Shown: positions 44,788 to 52,223 of the stretch, in pieces
How positions within the stretch are numbered: position 1 is the stretch's first letter
Layout: every line of letters starts with the position of its first letter
Origin: Scandinavium ludwigii_A
GTDB taxonomy: Bacteria; Pseudomonadota; Gammaproteobacteria; Enterobacterales; Enterobacteriaceae
NCBI GenBank assembly: GCA_050516505.1
Contig: CP191518.1
Coordinates: 620,001-684,000, forward strand
Reading direction: 5' to 3'
Length of the DNA stretch: 64,000 bases
Made by a program: the position numbers and the translations under genes
The notes under the pieces: generated by a model
The model's input: the letters and a program-made list of their open reading frames with translations, nothing else
Databases searched by the model: none
Told to the model about the DNA's origin: nothing

Positions 44788-46683
44788 ATGACGCAATCTT
44801 CTTACAACGCTGATGCCATTGAGGTACTCACCGGGCTAGAGCCGGTTCGCCGCCGCCCAGGGATGTACACCGATACTACTCGTCCTAACCATTTGGGTCA
44901 GGAAGTTATTGATAACAGTGTGGATGAGGCACTGGCGGGCCACGCCAAGCGCGTGGAAGTTATTTTACATGCCGATCAGTCGCTGGAAGTTATCGACGAC
45001 GGTCGCGGTATGCCGGTCGATATTCACCCGGAAGAGGGTGTTCCAGCGATAGAACTGATCTTCTGTCGTCTGCACGCGGGCGGTAAATTTTCCAACAAAA
45101 ACTACCAGTTCTCTGGCGGCCTGCACGGCGTAGGGATTTCGGTGGTTAACGCCTTGTCAAAACGCGTCGAAGTGAACGTGCGTCGTGACGGACAGATTTA
45201 CACCATGGCCTTTGAAAATGGCGAGAAAGTGGAAGATCTGCACGTGACCGGCACGGTCGGCAAACGTAACACCGGCACCAGCGTCCATTTCTGGCCGGAT
45301 GAAAGCTTCTTCGACAGCCCGCGTTTCTCCGTTTCTCGCCTGTCGCACCTGCTGAAAGCGAAAGCGGTTCTGTGCCCCGGCGTTGAAATCGTCTTCAAAG
45401 ACAAGGTGAACAACAGCGAGCAGACGTGGTGCTACGCCGACGGTCTGAACGACTATCTGTGCGAAGCCGTCAACGGCCTGCCGCTGCTGCCAGAAAAGCC
45501 GTTTGTGGGCAGCTTTGCCGGTGACACCGAAGCGGTGGATTGGGCGCTGCTGTGGCTGCCGGAAGGCGGTGAGCTGCTGACTGAAAGCTACGTCAACCTG
45601 ATCCCAACCATGCAGGGCGGCACGCACGTCAACGGTCTGCGCCAGGGTCTGCTCGACGCCATGCGCGAGTTCTGCGAATACCGCAACATACTGCCGCGGG
45701 GCGTGAAGCTTTCGGCGGAAGATATCTGGGATCGCTGCGCTTACGTGCTGTCGGTGAAAATGCAGGATCCACAGTTCGCCGGGCAGACAAAAGAGCGCCT
45801 CTCTTCTCGACAGTGCGCGGCATTCGTGTCAGGCGTCGTGAAAGATGCCTTCAGCCTGTGGCTGAACCAGAACGTCCAGGCGGCAGAAATGCTCGCCGAA
45901 ATGGCCGTTTCCAGCGCCCAGCGCCGTCTGCGTGCCGCGAAAAAAGTGGTGCGTAAGAAACTGACCAGTGGCCCCGCGCTGCCAGGTAAACTGGCCGACT
46001 GTACTGCCCAGGATCTTAACCGTACCGAACTGTTCCTGGTAGAAGGGGACTCAGCGGGCGGTTCTGCCAAACAGGCGCGCGACCGTGAATATCAGGCGAT
46101 CATGCCGCTGAAGGGTAAGATCCTCAATACCTGGGAAGTGTCGTCCGATGAAGTGCTGGCCTCTCAGGAAGTGCATGACATTTCCGTGGCGATCGGCATC
46201 GATCCGGATAGCGACGATCTGAGCCAGCTGCGCTACGGCAAGATCTGTATCCTTGCGGATGCGGACTCCGATGGCCTGCACATCGCCACGCTGCTGTGTG
46301 CGCTGTTCGTGAAACACTTCCGCCACGTGGTGAAAGCCGGACACGTCTACGTCGCCATGCCGCCGTTGTACCGTATCGATCTCGGCAAAGAGGTCTATTA
46401 CGCACTCGACGAGCAGGAAAAAGAAGGCGTTCTGGACCAGCTGAAACGCAAGAAAGGCAAACCAAACGTCCAGCGCTTTAAAGGTCTGGGTGAAATGAAC
46501 CCACTCCAACTGCGTGAAACGACGCTCGATCCGAACACGCGCCGTTTGGTGCAGTTATATATCGACGATGAATCAGATCAAAAAACTGACGCGATGATGG
46601 ACATGCTACTCGCCAAAAAACGTTCCGAAGACCGTCGTAACTGGTTGCAGGAAAAAGGCGACATGGCTGACCTCGAAGCCTGA
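44788..46683 (+). CDS. parE: ParE, topoisomerase IV subunit B
   Basis: 631 residues (E. coli 630). The GHKL ATPase domain has EVIDNSVDEALAGHAKR, DDGRGMPVD and FSGGLHGVGISVVNALS. The transducer follows, and the TOPRIM domain has LFLVEGDSAGGSAKQARDREYQAIMPLKGKILN and CILADADSDGLHI. With ParC it decatenates daughter chromosomes. Its terminator faces the convergent qnr gene. Confidence 0.99.
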   Translation: MTQSSYNADAIEVLTGLEPVRRRPGMYTDTTRPNHLGQEVIDNSVDEALAGHAKRVEVILHADQSLEVIDDGRGMPVDIHPEEGVPAIELIFCRLHAGGKFSNKNYQFSGGLHGVGISVVNALSKRVEVNVRRDGQIYTMAFENGEKVEDLHVTGTVGKRNTGTSVHFWPDESFFDSPRFSVSRLSHLLKAKAVLCPGVEIVFKDKVNNSEQTWCYADGLNDYLCEAVNGLPLLPEKPFVGSFAGDTEAVDWALLWLPEGGELLTESYVNLIPTMQGGTHVNGLRQGLLDAMREFCEYRNILPRGVKLSAEDIWDRCAYVLSVKMQDPQFAGQTKERLSSRQCAAFVSGVVKDAFSLWLNQNVQAAEMLAEMAVSSAQRRLRAAKKVVRKKLTSGPALPGKLADCTAQDLNRTELFLVEGDSAGGSAKQARDREYQAIMPLKGKILNTWEVSSDEVLASQEVHDISVAIGIDPDSDDLSQLRYGKICILADADSDGLHIATLLCALFVKHFRHVVKAGHVYVAMPPLYRIDLGKEVYYALDEQEKEGVLDQLKRKKGKPNVQRFKGLGEMNPLQLRETTLDPNTRRLVQLYIDDESDQKTDAMMDMLLAKKRSEDRRNWLQEKGDMADLEA

Positions 46684-46701
46684 TTCGAGTGAGCCGATGT
46701 T

Positions 46702-46730
46702 AAAAAACCGGCGAATGCGCCGGTTTTTTT
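46702..46730 (+). terminator. Terminator after parE
   Basis: AAAAAACCGGC and GCCGGTTTTTT with a six-base centre, a strong intrinsic terminator. A REP element follows at 46743. Confidence 0.9.
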
Positions 46731-46742
46731 ATGCCTGTTGTC

Positions 46743-46770
46743 GGCCCGTTAAGCGTCAACGCCACCGGGC
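46743..46770. repeat. REP element between parE and qnr
   Basis: GGCCCGTTAAGCG...ACGCCACCGGGC, a typical REP palindrome between convergent genes. Confidence 0.65.
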
Positions 46771-46791
46771 TTTTTGCTGCAAAGGGTTTGG

Positions 46792-47436
46792 CTAGCCGAT
46801 AATCGCGACCCCAAGTCGCTCCATGAGCAATGACACCTGATAGCTATCCAGTTTGACGCCCTGTAAATCAACGCCCCGGATGTCTAAATCACCCAATTCT
46901 GAGTTGGTCAGATCGCAGTGCGTCACGTTGGCGGCGCGCCAGTCGAAAGAGGAAAACTCCCCGCCGGAGAGATCTGACCCACTAAACGTCGCGCCAAGAA
47001 CCTGAGTGCCCATCCAACGGTTTTCCCACAGCTCACATTTCTCCAGCACCGCTTTCGAAAAATTGGCGTAGCTCAGATTGGTGTTAGTGATATAGGCGCT
47101 GCAAAACCAGGTGCGTGTGGTGATCATATTCATAAAACTGGTGCCGCGAAAATCTGAGCCTTGCGCGCGACAGCTACGAATTTCGATGCCCAGCGCGCTG
47201 GCGTTCCTGAAATCCGCCATCGATAAATCACAGTCTTTGAAAATCGCATCTTTCAATATTGCGCGGCTGAAATTACAGCCTTTTTGACTTTCGCGGTCGT
47301 AAAACTGGCAGCCGATAAACTCAGTGCCGGTAAGGTCAGCGCCAGAGAAATCACAGTGATGAAACGTGCTGTTTTCAATTTTCAGCCCAGTGAAGCGGTT
47401 TCTTTCAATTTTTTCGGCGGTCAGTGCGAGCGTCAT
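46792..47436 (-). CDS. qnr: Qnr pentapeptide-repeat quinolone resistance protein (QnrB/QnrE type)
   Basis: 214 residues, the QnrB/QnrE length. Pentapeptide repeats A(D/N)LXX run through the whole protein, interrupted by the known loops. Long stretches such as EFIGCQFYDRESQKGCNFSRA, FMNMITTRTWFCSAYITNTNLSYANFSK and LGDLDIRGVDLQGVKLDSYQ match the QnrB/QnrE families as I recall them. The N-terminal part (MTLALTAEKIERNRFTGLKIENSTFHHCD) has differences that suggest its own allele. It is a DNA-mimic dimer that protects gyrase and topoisomerase IV from fluoroquinolones. It is under a LexA box and lies next to parE. Exact allele assignment needs a database comparison. Confidence 0.95.
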   Translation of the reverse strand: MTLALTAEKIERNRFTGLKIENSTFHHCDFSGADLTGTEFIGCQFYDRESQKGCNFSRAILKDAIFKDCDLSMADFRNASALGIEIRSCRAQGSDFRGTSFMNMITTRTWFCSAYITNTNLSYANFSKAVLEKCELWENRWMGTQVLGATFSGSDLSGGEFSSFDWRAANVTHCDLTNSELGDLDIRGVDLQGVKLDSYQVSLLMERLGVAIIG

Positions 47437-47446
47437 AGGAATAAAC

Positions 47447-47462
47447 CTGTTTTTTTATACAG
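47447..47462 (-). promoter_or_regulatory. LexA (SOS) box upstream of qnr
   Basis: On the reverse strand CTGTATAAAAAAACAG fits CTG-N10-CAG with an AT-only centre, close to the LexA consensus. It lies 10 bases before the qnr start codon. qnrB is known to be SOS-induced through a site of the same kind. Confidence 0.85.
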
Positions 47463-47533
47463 TTAATGGCCCCATGGTAAACGAATTTAACGTTGTGGGC
47501 CACCCTCCCGGCGCGGGATTTGGGCCGCGAATT

Positions 47534-47564
47534 GCCCGGCGGCACTTCGTTTGCGCGGGCCTAC
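47534..47564. repeat. REP element between qnr and cat
   Basis: GCCCGGCGGCACTTCG...GCGCGGGCCTAC. It lies in the 301-base gap between divergent qnr and cat. The rest of the gap holds the LexA box and an AT-rich cat promoter region. Confidence 0.7.
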
Positions 47565-47737
47565 GGAACGGTGGTTACATCATTTAAATCAATTGATTGT
47601 GCATTTCTATTCACCTGGTGTATTGCCTGTGGTGACGGGGAGGGCTACATTGAAGAACGACCGTTATGAGCAAGAAGCGGGCGTTAAAAAAAACGTGACT
47701 AATATCTGAACTATAATTTTTAATCAAAGGTTAAAAA

Positions 47738-48415
47738 ATGGAAAAAACAACGCTGGAATATACCCCTGTTGACTTGTCTCGTTGGGCAAGGAAGGAGCAT
47801 TTTGAGGTATTCCAGTCGTTTGCTCAAAGTACATTTAACCAGACTGTTCTATTAGATATTACCGCGCTGCTAAAACATATAAAGGAAGTGGGCTGGAAGT
47901 TTTACCCGACTATTATTTTTCTGCTGTCTAAAATCGTAAACAGTCATGCGGAATTCCGTATGGCCATGAAGAATAACGAGCTTGTCATTTGGAATGAAGT
48001 TCATCCAAACTATACGATTTTCCATAATGAAACGGAGACTTTCTCAGCATTATGGAGTCACTACGATGGTAATATTCATCACTTCCAGGATGTTTATTCA
48101 GAAGACGTTGCACGCTATGGTAATAACCTTTCTTATTGGCCTAAGGAAGAGTCTCGGGAAAATATCTTTTTCATATCGGCTATCCCTTGGGTGAGTTTTA
48201 CCAGTTTTACTGTCAACGTGGCTAACATGCAGAACTTTTTTGCCCCCATGTTCACGCTTGGAAAATACTACAACCAAGAGGGAAAAACCTTATTGCCTCT
48301 CGCCGTTCAGGTACATCATTCCGTGTGCGATGGTTTTCATGTCGCAAGACTGATCAACGAGTTACAAGAGATGAGTGATAACATACGGCACCTTTCAGAG
48401 GACCTTAATACGTGA
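47738..48415 (+). CDS. catA: Type A chloramphenicol O-acetyltransferase
   Basis: 225 residues of the trimeric CAT family. The catalytic motif HHSVCDGFH is present, with catalytic His194 and structural Asp198. WVSFTSFTVNVANMQNFFAP and FYPTIIFLLSKIVNSHAEFRMAM match CatA1-like enzymes by eye, but many substitutions and a longer C-terminus show it is not CatA1 itself. It should acetylate chloramphenicol using acetyl-CoA. The gene is AT-richer than its neighbours. It converges with the cyclic-di-GMP gene with 27 bases between them, leaving little room for a terminator. No insertion sequence or integron signature is visible. Confidence 0.92.
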   Translation: MEKTTLEYTPVDLSRWARKEHFEVFQSFAQSTFNQTVLLDITALLKHIKEVGWKFYPTIIFLLSKIVNSHAEFRMAMKNNELVIWNEVHPNYTIFHNETETFSALWSHYDGNIHHFQDVYSEDVARYGNNLSYWPKEESRENIFFISAIPWVSFTSFTVNVANMQNFFAPMFTLGKYYNQEGKTLLPLAVQVHHSVCDGFHVARLINELQEMSDNIRHLSEDLNT

Positions 48416-48442
48416 TACGCCAGACCTCCTGAAGACCACTAT

Positions 48443-50371
48443 TTAACCGTATCTGATTTTTTCATCGATATCAGGCTGAGGTTTACCAAACAGATAGCCT
48501 TGTGTGAAGTCACAGCCCAGCAACTTAAGGCTTTCCAGCTGCTCCTGAGTTTCAACCCCTTCCGCCACAGCCTTCATATTGAGGGATTTCGCCATGCCGG
48601 TGATGAGCCGGATGATATTCAGGGCGTCTTCCTGTGTCGATATCGACTGCACAAAGGACTTGTCTATTTTGATTTTATCGAAGGCAAGTCTGCTGAGGCG
48701 TGAAAGGGAAGAGTAACCGGTTCCAAAATCATCGATGGAGAGTTTCACCCCTAACGCCCGCAGCCGGTTAAGTGTATTCAGCGGGGTATCGCTCTCAGTA
48801 AAGAGAGAGGATTCAGTCACTTCCAGTTCAAGACGCTCTGCGGGAAGCCCCGTTTCGTTCAGAATGGACAGCACGATCCCGGCAAAAGCTTTGCTACTTA
48901 GCTGGACGGGAGAGACATTGACTGAAATTTTAGTCGGAATAACCCAGGAAGCAGCTTCCCGGCAGGCCATTTCAAGCACCGATTTTCCCATCTCGTTAAT
49001 CATTCCTGTTTTTTCAGCCACAGGAATAAAGTTGTCCGGCGACAGGAGGCCCTTCAGAGGATGTATCCAACGAATAAGGGCTTCATAGCTGTAAATTTCG
49101 CGGGTGAAAGAATCGACAATAGGCTGATAATAAACCACGAATTCTTTATTCACTAACGCCTGGGCCATATCATGCTCCAGGGTTCGGCTTTCTTGTAGCT
49201 TATCTAACATCCATTGGCGGAAGACTTTAATTTTACCCGCGCCCTCTTTCTTGGCTTCATAAAGGGCCAGGTCGGCAAATTTATACAGATAGTCGGAGCG
49301 GCGTTCAGTATCTGAAATGACAATGCCGACACTGGTGGTGATATTGATAATCGTATTATAAATAGTGTAGGGCTGGTTGATAGCATCGCATATATTTTGG
49401 GCGCGTGAAACGGCACTGCTCTCCGTCAGGCCACTCGAGAGAAACGCAAACTCATCCCCGCCTAAACGATAAAGCGTATCGGGCGTCAGGCCCATTGAAA
49501 TGAGACGCTGTGATATCTGGCGTAATAACATATCACCGACATCATGACCATACGTATCATTGACCTCTTTGAATCGATCTAAATCAAACAACATCACATT
49601 CACCGGCATGTTGTTTTTTACTGCGGTGTCGATGGTTTCATTTAAATTCCCCCAGAAGAAATGACGGTTATTCATTTCGGTCAGAGAGTCATGGTAGACG
49701 TCATACTCCAGTTTTGCATTCTGGAGTTGCAGTTTTTCTTTAGAGTCCTGCAGTGCGTCAGCCAGACTCTTGACCTGAAGATGGGCCTTCAGAATATTTC
49801 TGTTTTGATAAAATATCAGTACGCCCAGTATCGCACTCATTATTATCAGCAATAGAGACGTTGCTGAATAAATATAGTACAGGGTTTTAATTTTAAGGTT
49901 GGCGTCATTAATCGAATTAATGTCTTTGTCTAACGCGCTGGACGACAGACGGCCCAGTTGCGCATCAAGCGTCTGCATTTTTTTCAGGTATGCCTGGAGC
50001 TCTGAGCGGTTCATTTTCTCAAGATGAATATCCAGATACTCCAGTGTCTTTTCAAGCTGTAGAGCCAGTGCCAGATGGGATTTATTACTTTCTATGTAAT
50101 TGCGCAGATCACCTTCTTTCATTAAATCACTCTGGCTGAGCATAATGTCGAGACGCATGCGCACATCATCCAGCGTCATCGTCTCATCGATAGTGTAAAG
50201 ACCCAGTAACGATTCGAACCGGTAATATTCTGAAACCATCTGTGCAGCAGACCACGAAGCGGCGTAGTGAGTCAGTTTTTGCAGCTCTTGCTGCCTTTCA
50301 TGCACAAGAAAAGAGATATACGCGGTCGATATAAAAAGGAAAAAAATGATGCCAGCCAGAATTCTGTTCAT
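48443..50371 (-). CDS. Membrane GGDEF-EAL cyclic-di-GMP protein with periplasmic sensor
   Basis: 642 residues from the ATG at 50371; a TTG at 50395 would add eight. Two membrane helices (about 3-23 and 167-188) bracket a periplasmic helical sensor domain of about 140 residues. The GGDEF domain keeps GGDEF intact (304-308) without an RxxD inhibitory site. The EAL domain has EALIRW (430-435), NVSPVQ, DDFGTGYSSL (547-556), KIDKSFV and EGVET...QGYLFGKP, so both synthesis and hydrolysis of c-di-GMP are possible; the net activity is not predictable. It follows, by 16 bases, the gene for a periplasmic Moco-fold protein, and both are probably cotranscribed. Confidence 0.93.
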   Translation of the reverse strand: MNRILAGIIFFLFISTAYISFLVHERQQELQKLTHYAASWSAAQMVSEYYRFESLLGLYTIDETMTLDDVRMRLDIMLSQSDLMKEGDLRNYIESNKSHLALALQLEKTLEYLDIHLEKMNRSELQAYLKKMQTLDAQLGRLSSSALDKDINSINDANLKIKTLYYIYSATSLLLIIMSAILGVLIFYQNRNILKAHLQVKSLADALQDSKEKLQLQNAKLEYDVYHDSLTEMNNRHFFWGNLNETIDTAVKNNMPVNVMLFDLDRFKEVNDTYGHDVGDMLLRQISQRLISMGLTPDTLYRLGGDEFAFLSSGLTESSAVSRAQNICDAINQPYTIYNTIINITTSVGIVISDTERRSDYLYKFADLALYEAKKEGAGKIKVFRQWMLDKLQESRTLEHDMAQALVNKEFVVYYQPIVDSFTREIYSYEALIRWIHPLKGLLSPDNFIPVAEKTGMINEMGKSVLEMACREAASWVIPTKISVNVSPVQLSSKAFAGIVLSILNETGLPAERLELEVTESSLFTESDTPLNTLNRLRALGVKLSIDDFGTGYSSLSRLSRLAFDKIKIDKSFVQSISTQEDALNIIRLITGMAKSLNMKAVAEGVETQEQLESLKLLGCDFTQGYLFGKPQPDIDEKIRYG

Positions 50372-50387
50372 GTTGGTCTTCAGACCC

Positions 50388-50882
50388 CTACTCAATAGTC
50401 ATTCTGCTGACCTGCCAGGCTGACCTTGAATAATAAATCTGATTATTCAATTCAGGGATGCTGTCATAAGGGTAAACAACAAATAACGGGCCTTTATCAC
50501 GGATGCGCATATATTCTCCGTTGACTTTTAACGCAAGGATAACGTTGTATTTCTTAAAATCATTGAGAGGGATCTCGGTGGTGTAGTCATTGAGCGCAGT
50601 GACCTTAACAACCGAACCTTTCGCCCCGACATAATCCATCAGCTTTTGCAGTGGAATACCCGTAAAAGTTGTACGGCCATCATACCAGGGTGACGTGGTC
50701 TGAAAGCTGACCATACCCAGTTTCTCAAGGCTGGCGAGATCAAAAACGGCTTTTCCACCTTCATTTGTATTTTCGATATGACCAGACAGCGTTAAAAGGA
50801 CTTTACCGGCAGGTTTGGTAAGTTCGCCCGCCCAGACCTGTGTGGAGAGCACAAAGCTAAACAGCATGACAATTAACCGCAT
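50388..50882 (-). CDS. Periplasmic protein with molybdopterin-oxidoreductase (SUOX-like) fold, no cysteine
   Basis: 164 residues from the ATG at 50882, which has GAGG upstream; a TTG six codons earlier is less likely. A signal peptide (cut near VWAGE) leads to a domain resembling the oxidoreductase molybdopterin-binding family (TFTGIPLQKLMDYVGAKG, VVKVTALNDYTTEIPLNDF, RDKGPLFVVYPYD). Active enzymes of that family use a conserved cysteine as molybdenum ligand. No cysteine occurs anywhere in this protein, so a redox role is unlikely; binding of another ligand, or signalling to the adjacent GGDEF-EAL receptor, is the simplest idea. The fold assignment is from motif recall only. Confidence 0.75.
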   Translation of the reverse strand: MRLIVMLFSFVLSTQVWAGELTKPAGKVLLTLSGHIENTNEGGKAVFDLASLEKLGMVSFQTTSPWYDGRTTFTGIPLQKLMDYVGAKGSVVKVTALNDYTTEIPLNDFKKYNVILALKVNGEYMRIRDKGPLFVVYPYDSIPELNNQIYYSRSAWQVSRMTIE

Positions 50883-51131
50883 TCTGACCTCGTATAACAA
50901 CCGGATGTTAAAGAATTATAATTTAGTTATTGTGCTATTTATATATGCCCCACGGCTATTATTGATGCAATCCTGTGAGCCATGTTTTAATTCATTAAAA
51001 TCAACCGGTTAAAAAACACCTACTTTTTATATTGATTAGTCAAGATGGATGCCTTTATTTGATATAAACAAAACGGCGTTGCTGTTGTGCAAAAAATAGC
51101 CACCTTTTTACTTTATGCAAAACACAAACAA
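50883..51131. other. Intergenic region upstream of the Moco-fold gene
   Basis: About 250 AT-rich bases between the ygiN terminator and the start of the Moco-fold / GGDEF-EAL unit. The promoter of that unit should lie here. I see no conserved RNA or other gene. Confidence 0.5.
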
Positions 51132-51170
51132 AAAAGCCGGATAACGCTAACCCTGCGTTATCCGGCTTTT
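51132..51170 (-). terminator. Terminator after ygiN
   Basis: A 16-bp perfect stem (AAAAGCCGGATAACGC / GCGTTATCCGGCTTTT) with a seven-base loop lies downstream of ygiN on the reverse strand, flanked by A and T runs. It ends the mdaB-ygiN unit. Confidence 0.9.
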
Positions 51171-51189
51171 AAATTTTATGCGGGGGAAA

Positions 51190-51504
51190 TTACAGCGCAG
51201 GTTCCAGAATGCGGATGTGACTTTCCAGCACGTCGCCTTTGACGGCTTCGCTCCACGTTTTCATATGCGGAGTTTGCAGATGCGCTTCGAGATGCGCCAC
51301 GGTTTCCCACAGCTCAACCATGATGATGGAGTCTGGCGCAGTGGCCTGGAAGCTCACGCCTGCGGCGTTGTCGACCATTGGCGCGTAGCCGTGGCAGCCT
51401 TCTTCTTTCAGCACGGTGGGGATAATTTTCGCGAACTCGTCCAGGACGGCCTGACGGTGATGCTGGCCAGGACGGGTACGGATCTCAGCAATAACAGTTA
51501 ACAT
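51190..51504 (-). CDS. ygiN: YgiN, quinol monooxygenase (ABM domain)
   Basis: 104 residues of the dimeric antibiotic biosynthesis monooxygenase fold (MLTVIAEIRTRPGQHHRQAVLDEF; IMVELWETVAHLEAHLQTPHMKTW). In E. coli it reoxidises menadiol and works with MdaB in a quinone cycle. It lies 33 bases downstream of mdaB. Confidence 0.96.
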   Translation of the reverse strand: MLTVIAEIRTRPGQHHRQAVLDEFAKIIPTVLKEEGCHGYAPMVDNAAGVSFQATAPDSIIMVELWETVAHLEAHLQTPHMKTWSEAVKGDVLESHIRILEPAL

Positions 51505-51537
51505 GATAGTCGTACTCCTTTTTATGCAGACGGTCAG

Positions 51538-52119
51538 TTAACCAAAAATCTCGGCAAGATGCTTGCGATATTCTGCGACATAGCGCGGCACGTCAGGCAT
51601 TTTGATCACGTCATTGGCGATAAAAGTCGGCAGCGCGTCCATCCCCAGGAACTGGTTGGCTTTGTGGAACGGCAGGTAAGCCCCGTCCACACCGACGCCG
51701 TGGAAGAACTGATCTTTCTCAGTGAACGCTTCCATCGGCGCGTTCCAGGTCAGGGACAGCATGTAGGTTTTGCCCTGAATCAGGCCGCCGGAGCCGTATT
51801 TTTTGCTGGCGTCAGAACGGGTACGACCGTCGCTGGCGTACAGGGAACCGTGGCCTTCGGTGAACACGTCGTCGATGTATTTTTTGACGGTCCATGGCGC
51901 GCCCATCCACCAGCCAGGCATCTGCCAGATAATGGTATCGGCCCACAGGAAGTTTTGTACTTCCGCTTTCACGTCGTAATCGCTGTCGGCGCGTACAACT
52001 CGGACTTCATGCCCGGCGTCGCGCAGGAAACCATCCGCGACCTCGGTCATGGTGTCGTTCAGCTGGCCGTTGGAGTGACCGAATTTTTTACCGCCGTTGA
52101 TAATCAGGATATTGCTCAT
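51538..52119 (-). CDS. mdaB: MdaB, NADPH:quinone oxidoreductase
   Basis: 193 residues, flavodoxin-like fold (MSNILIINGGKKFGHSNGQLN; IIWQMPGWWMGAPWTVKKYIDDVFTEG). It is an FAD-dependent two-electron quinone reductase protecting against menadione. It forms a pair with ygiN and lies downstream of qseBC on the same strand, with about 100 bases between. Confidence 0.97.
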   Translation of the reverse strand: MSNILIINGGKKFGHSNGQLNDTMTEVADGFLRDAGHEVRVVRADSDYDVKAEVQNFLWADTIIWQMPGWWMGAPWTVKKYIDDVFTEGHGSLYASDGRTRSDASKKYGSGGLIQGKTYMLSLTWNAPMEAFTEKDQFFHGVGVDGAYLPFHKANQFLGMDALPTFIANDVIKMPDVPRYVAEYRKHLAEIFG

Positions 52120-52223
52120 CGTAATGCCTTAGAAAGGAAGTTTGCCGATAGTGTAACCCCGGCAACGAGACGATAAAATTAGCAAAATGTGCAAAGTCTT
52201 TTGCTTTTTTAGCAATAATGCCG

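Noticed and set aside
46700..50900. Search for IS, integrase, attC or direct-repeat target sites around qnr and cat
   Set aside because: None is visible; only REP elements and ordinary terminators flank the genes.
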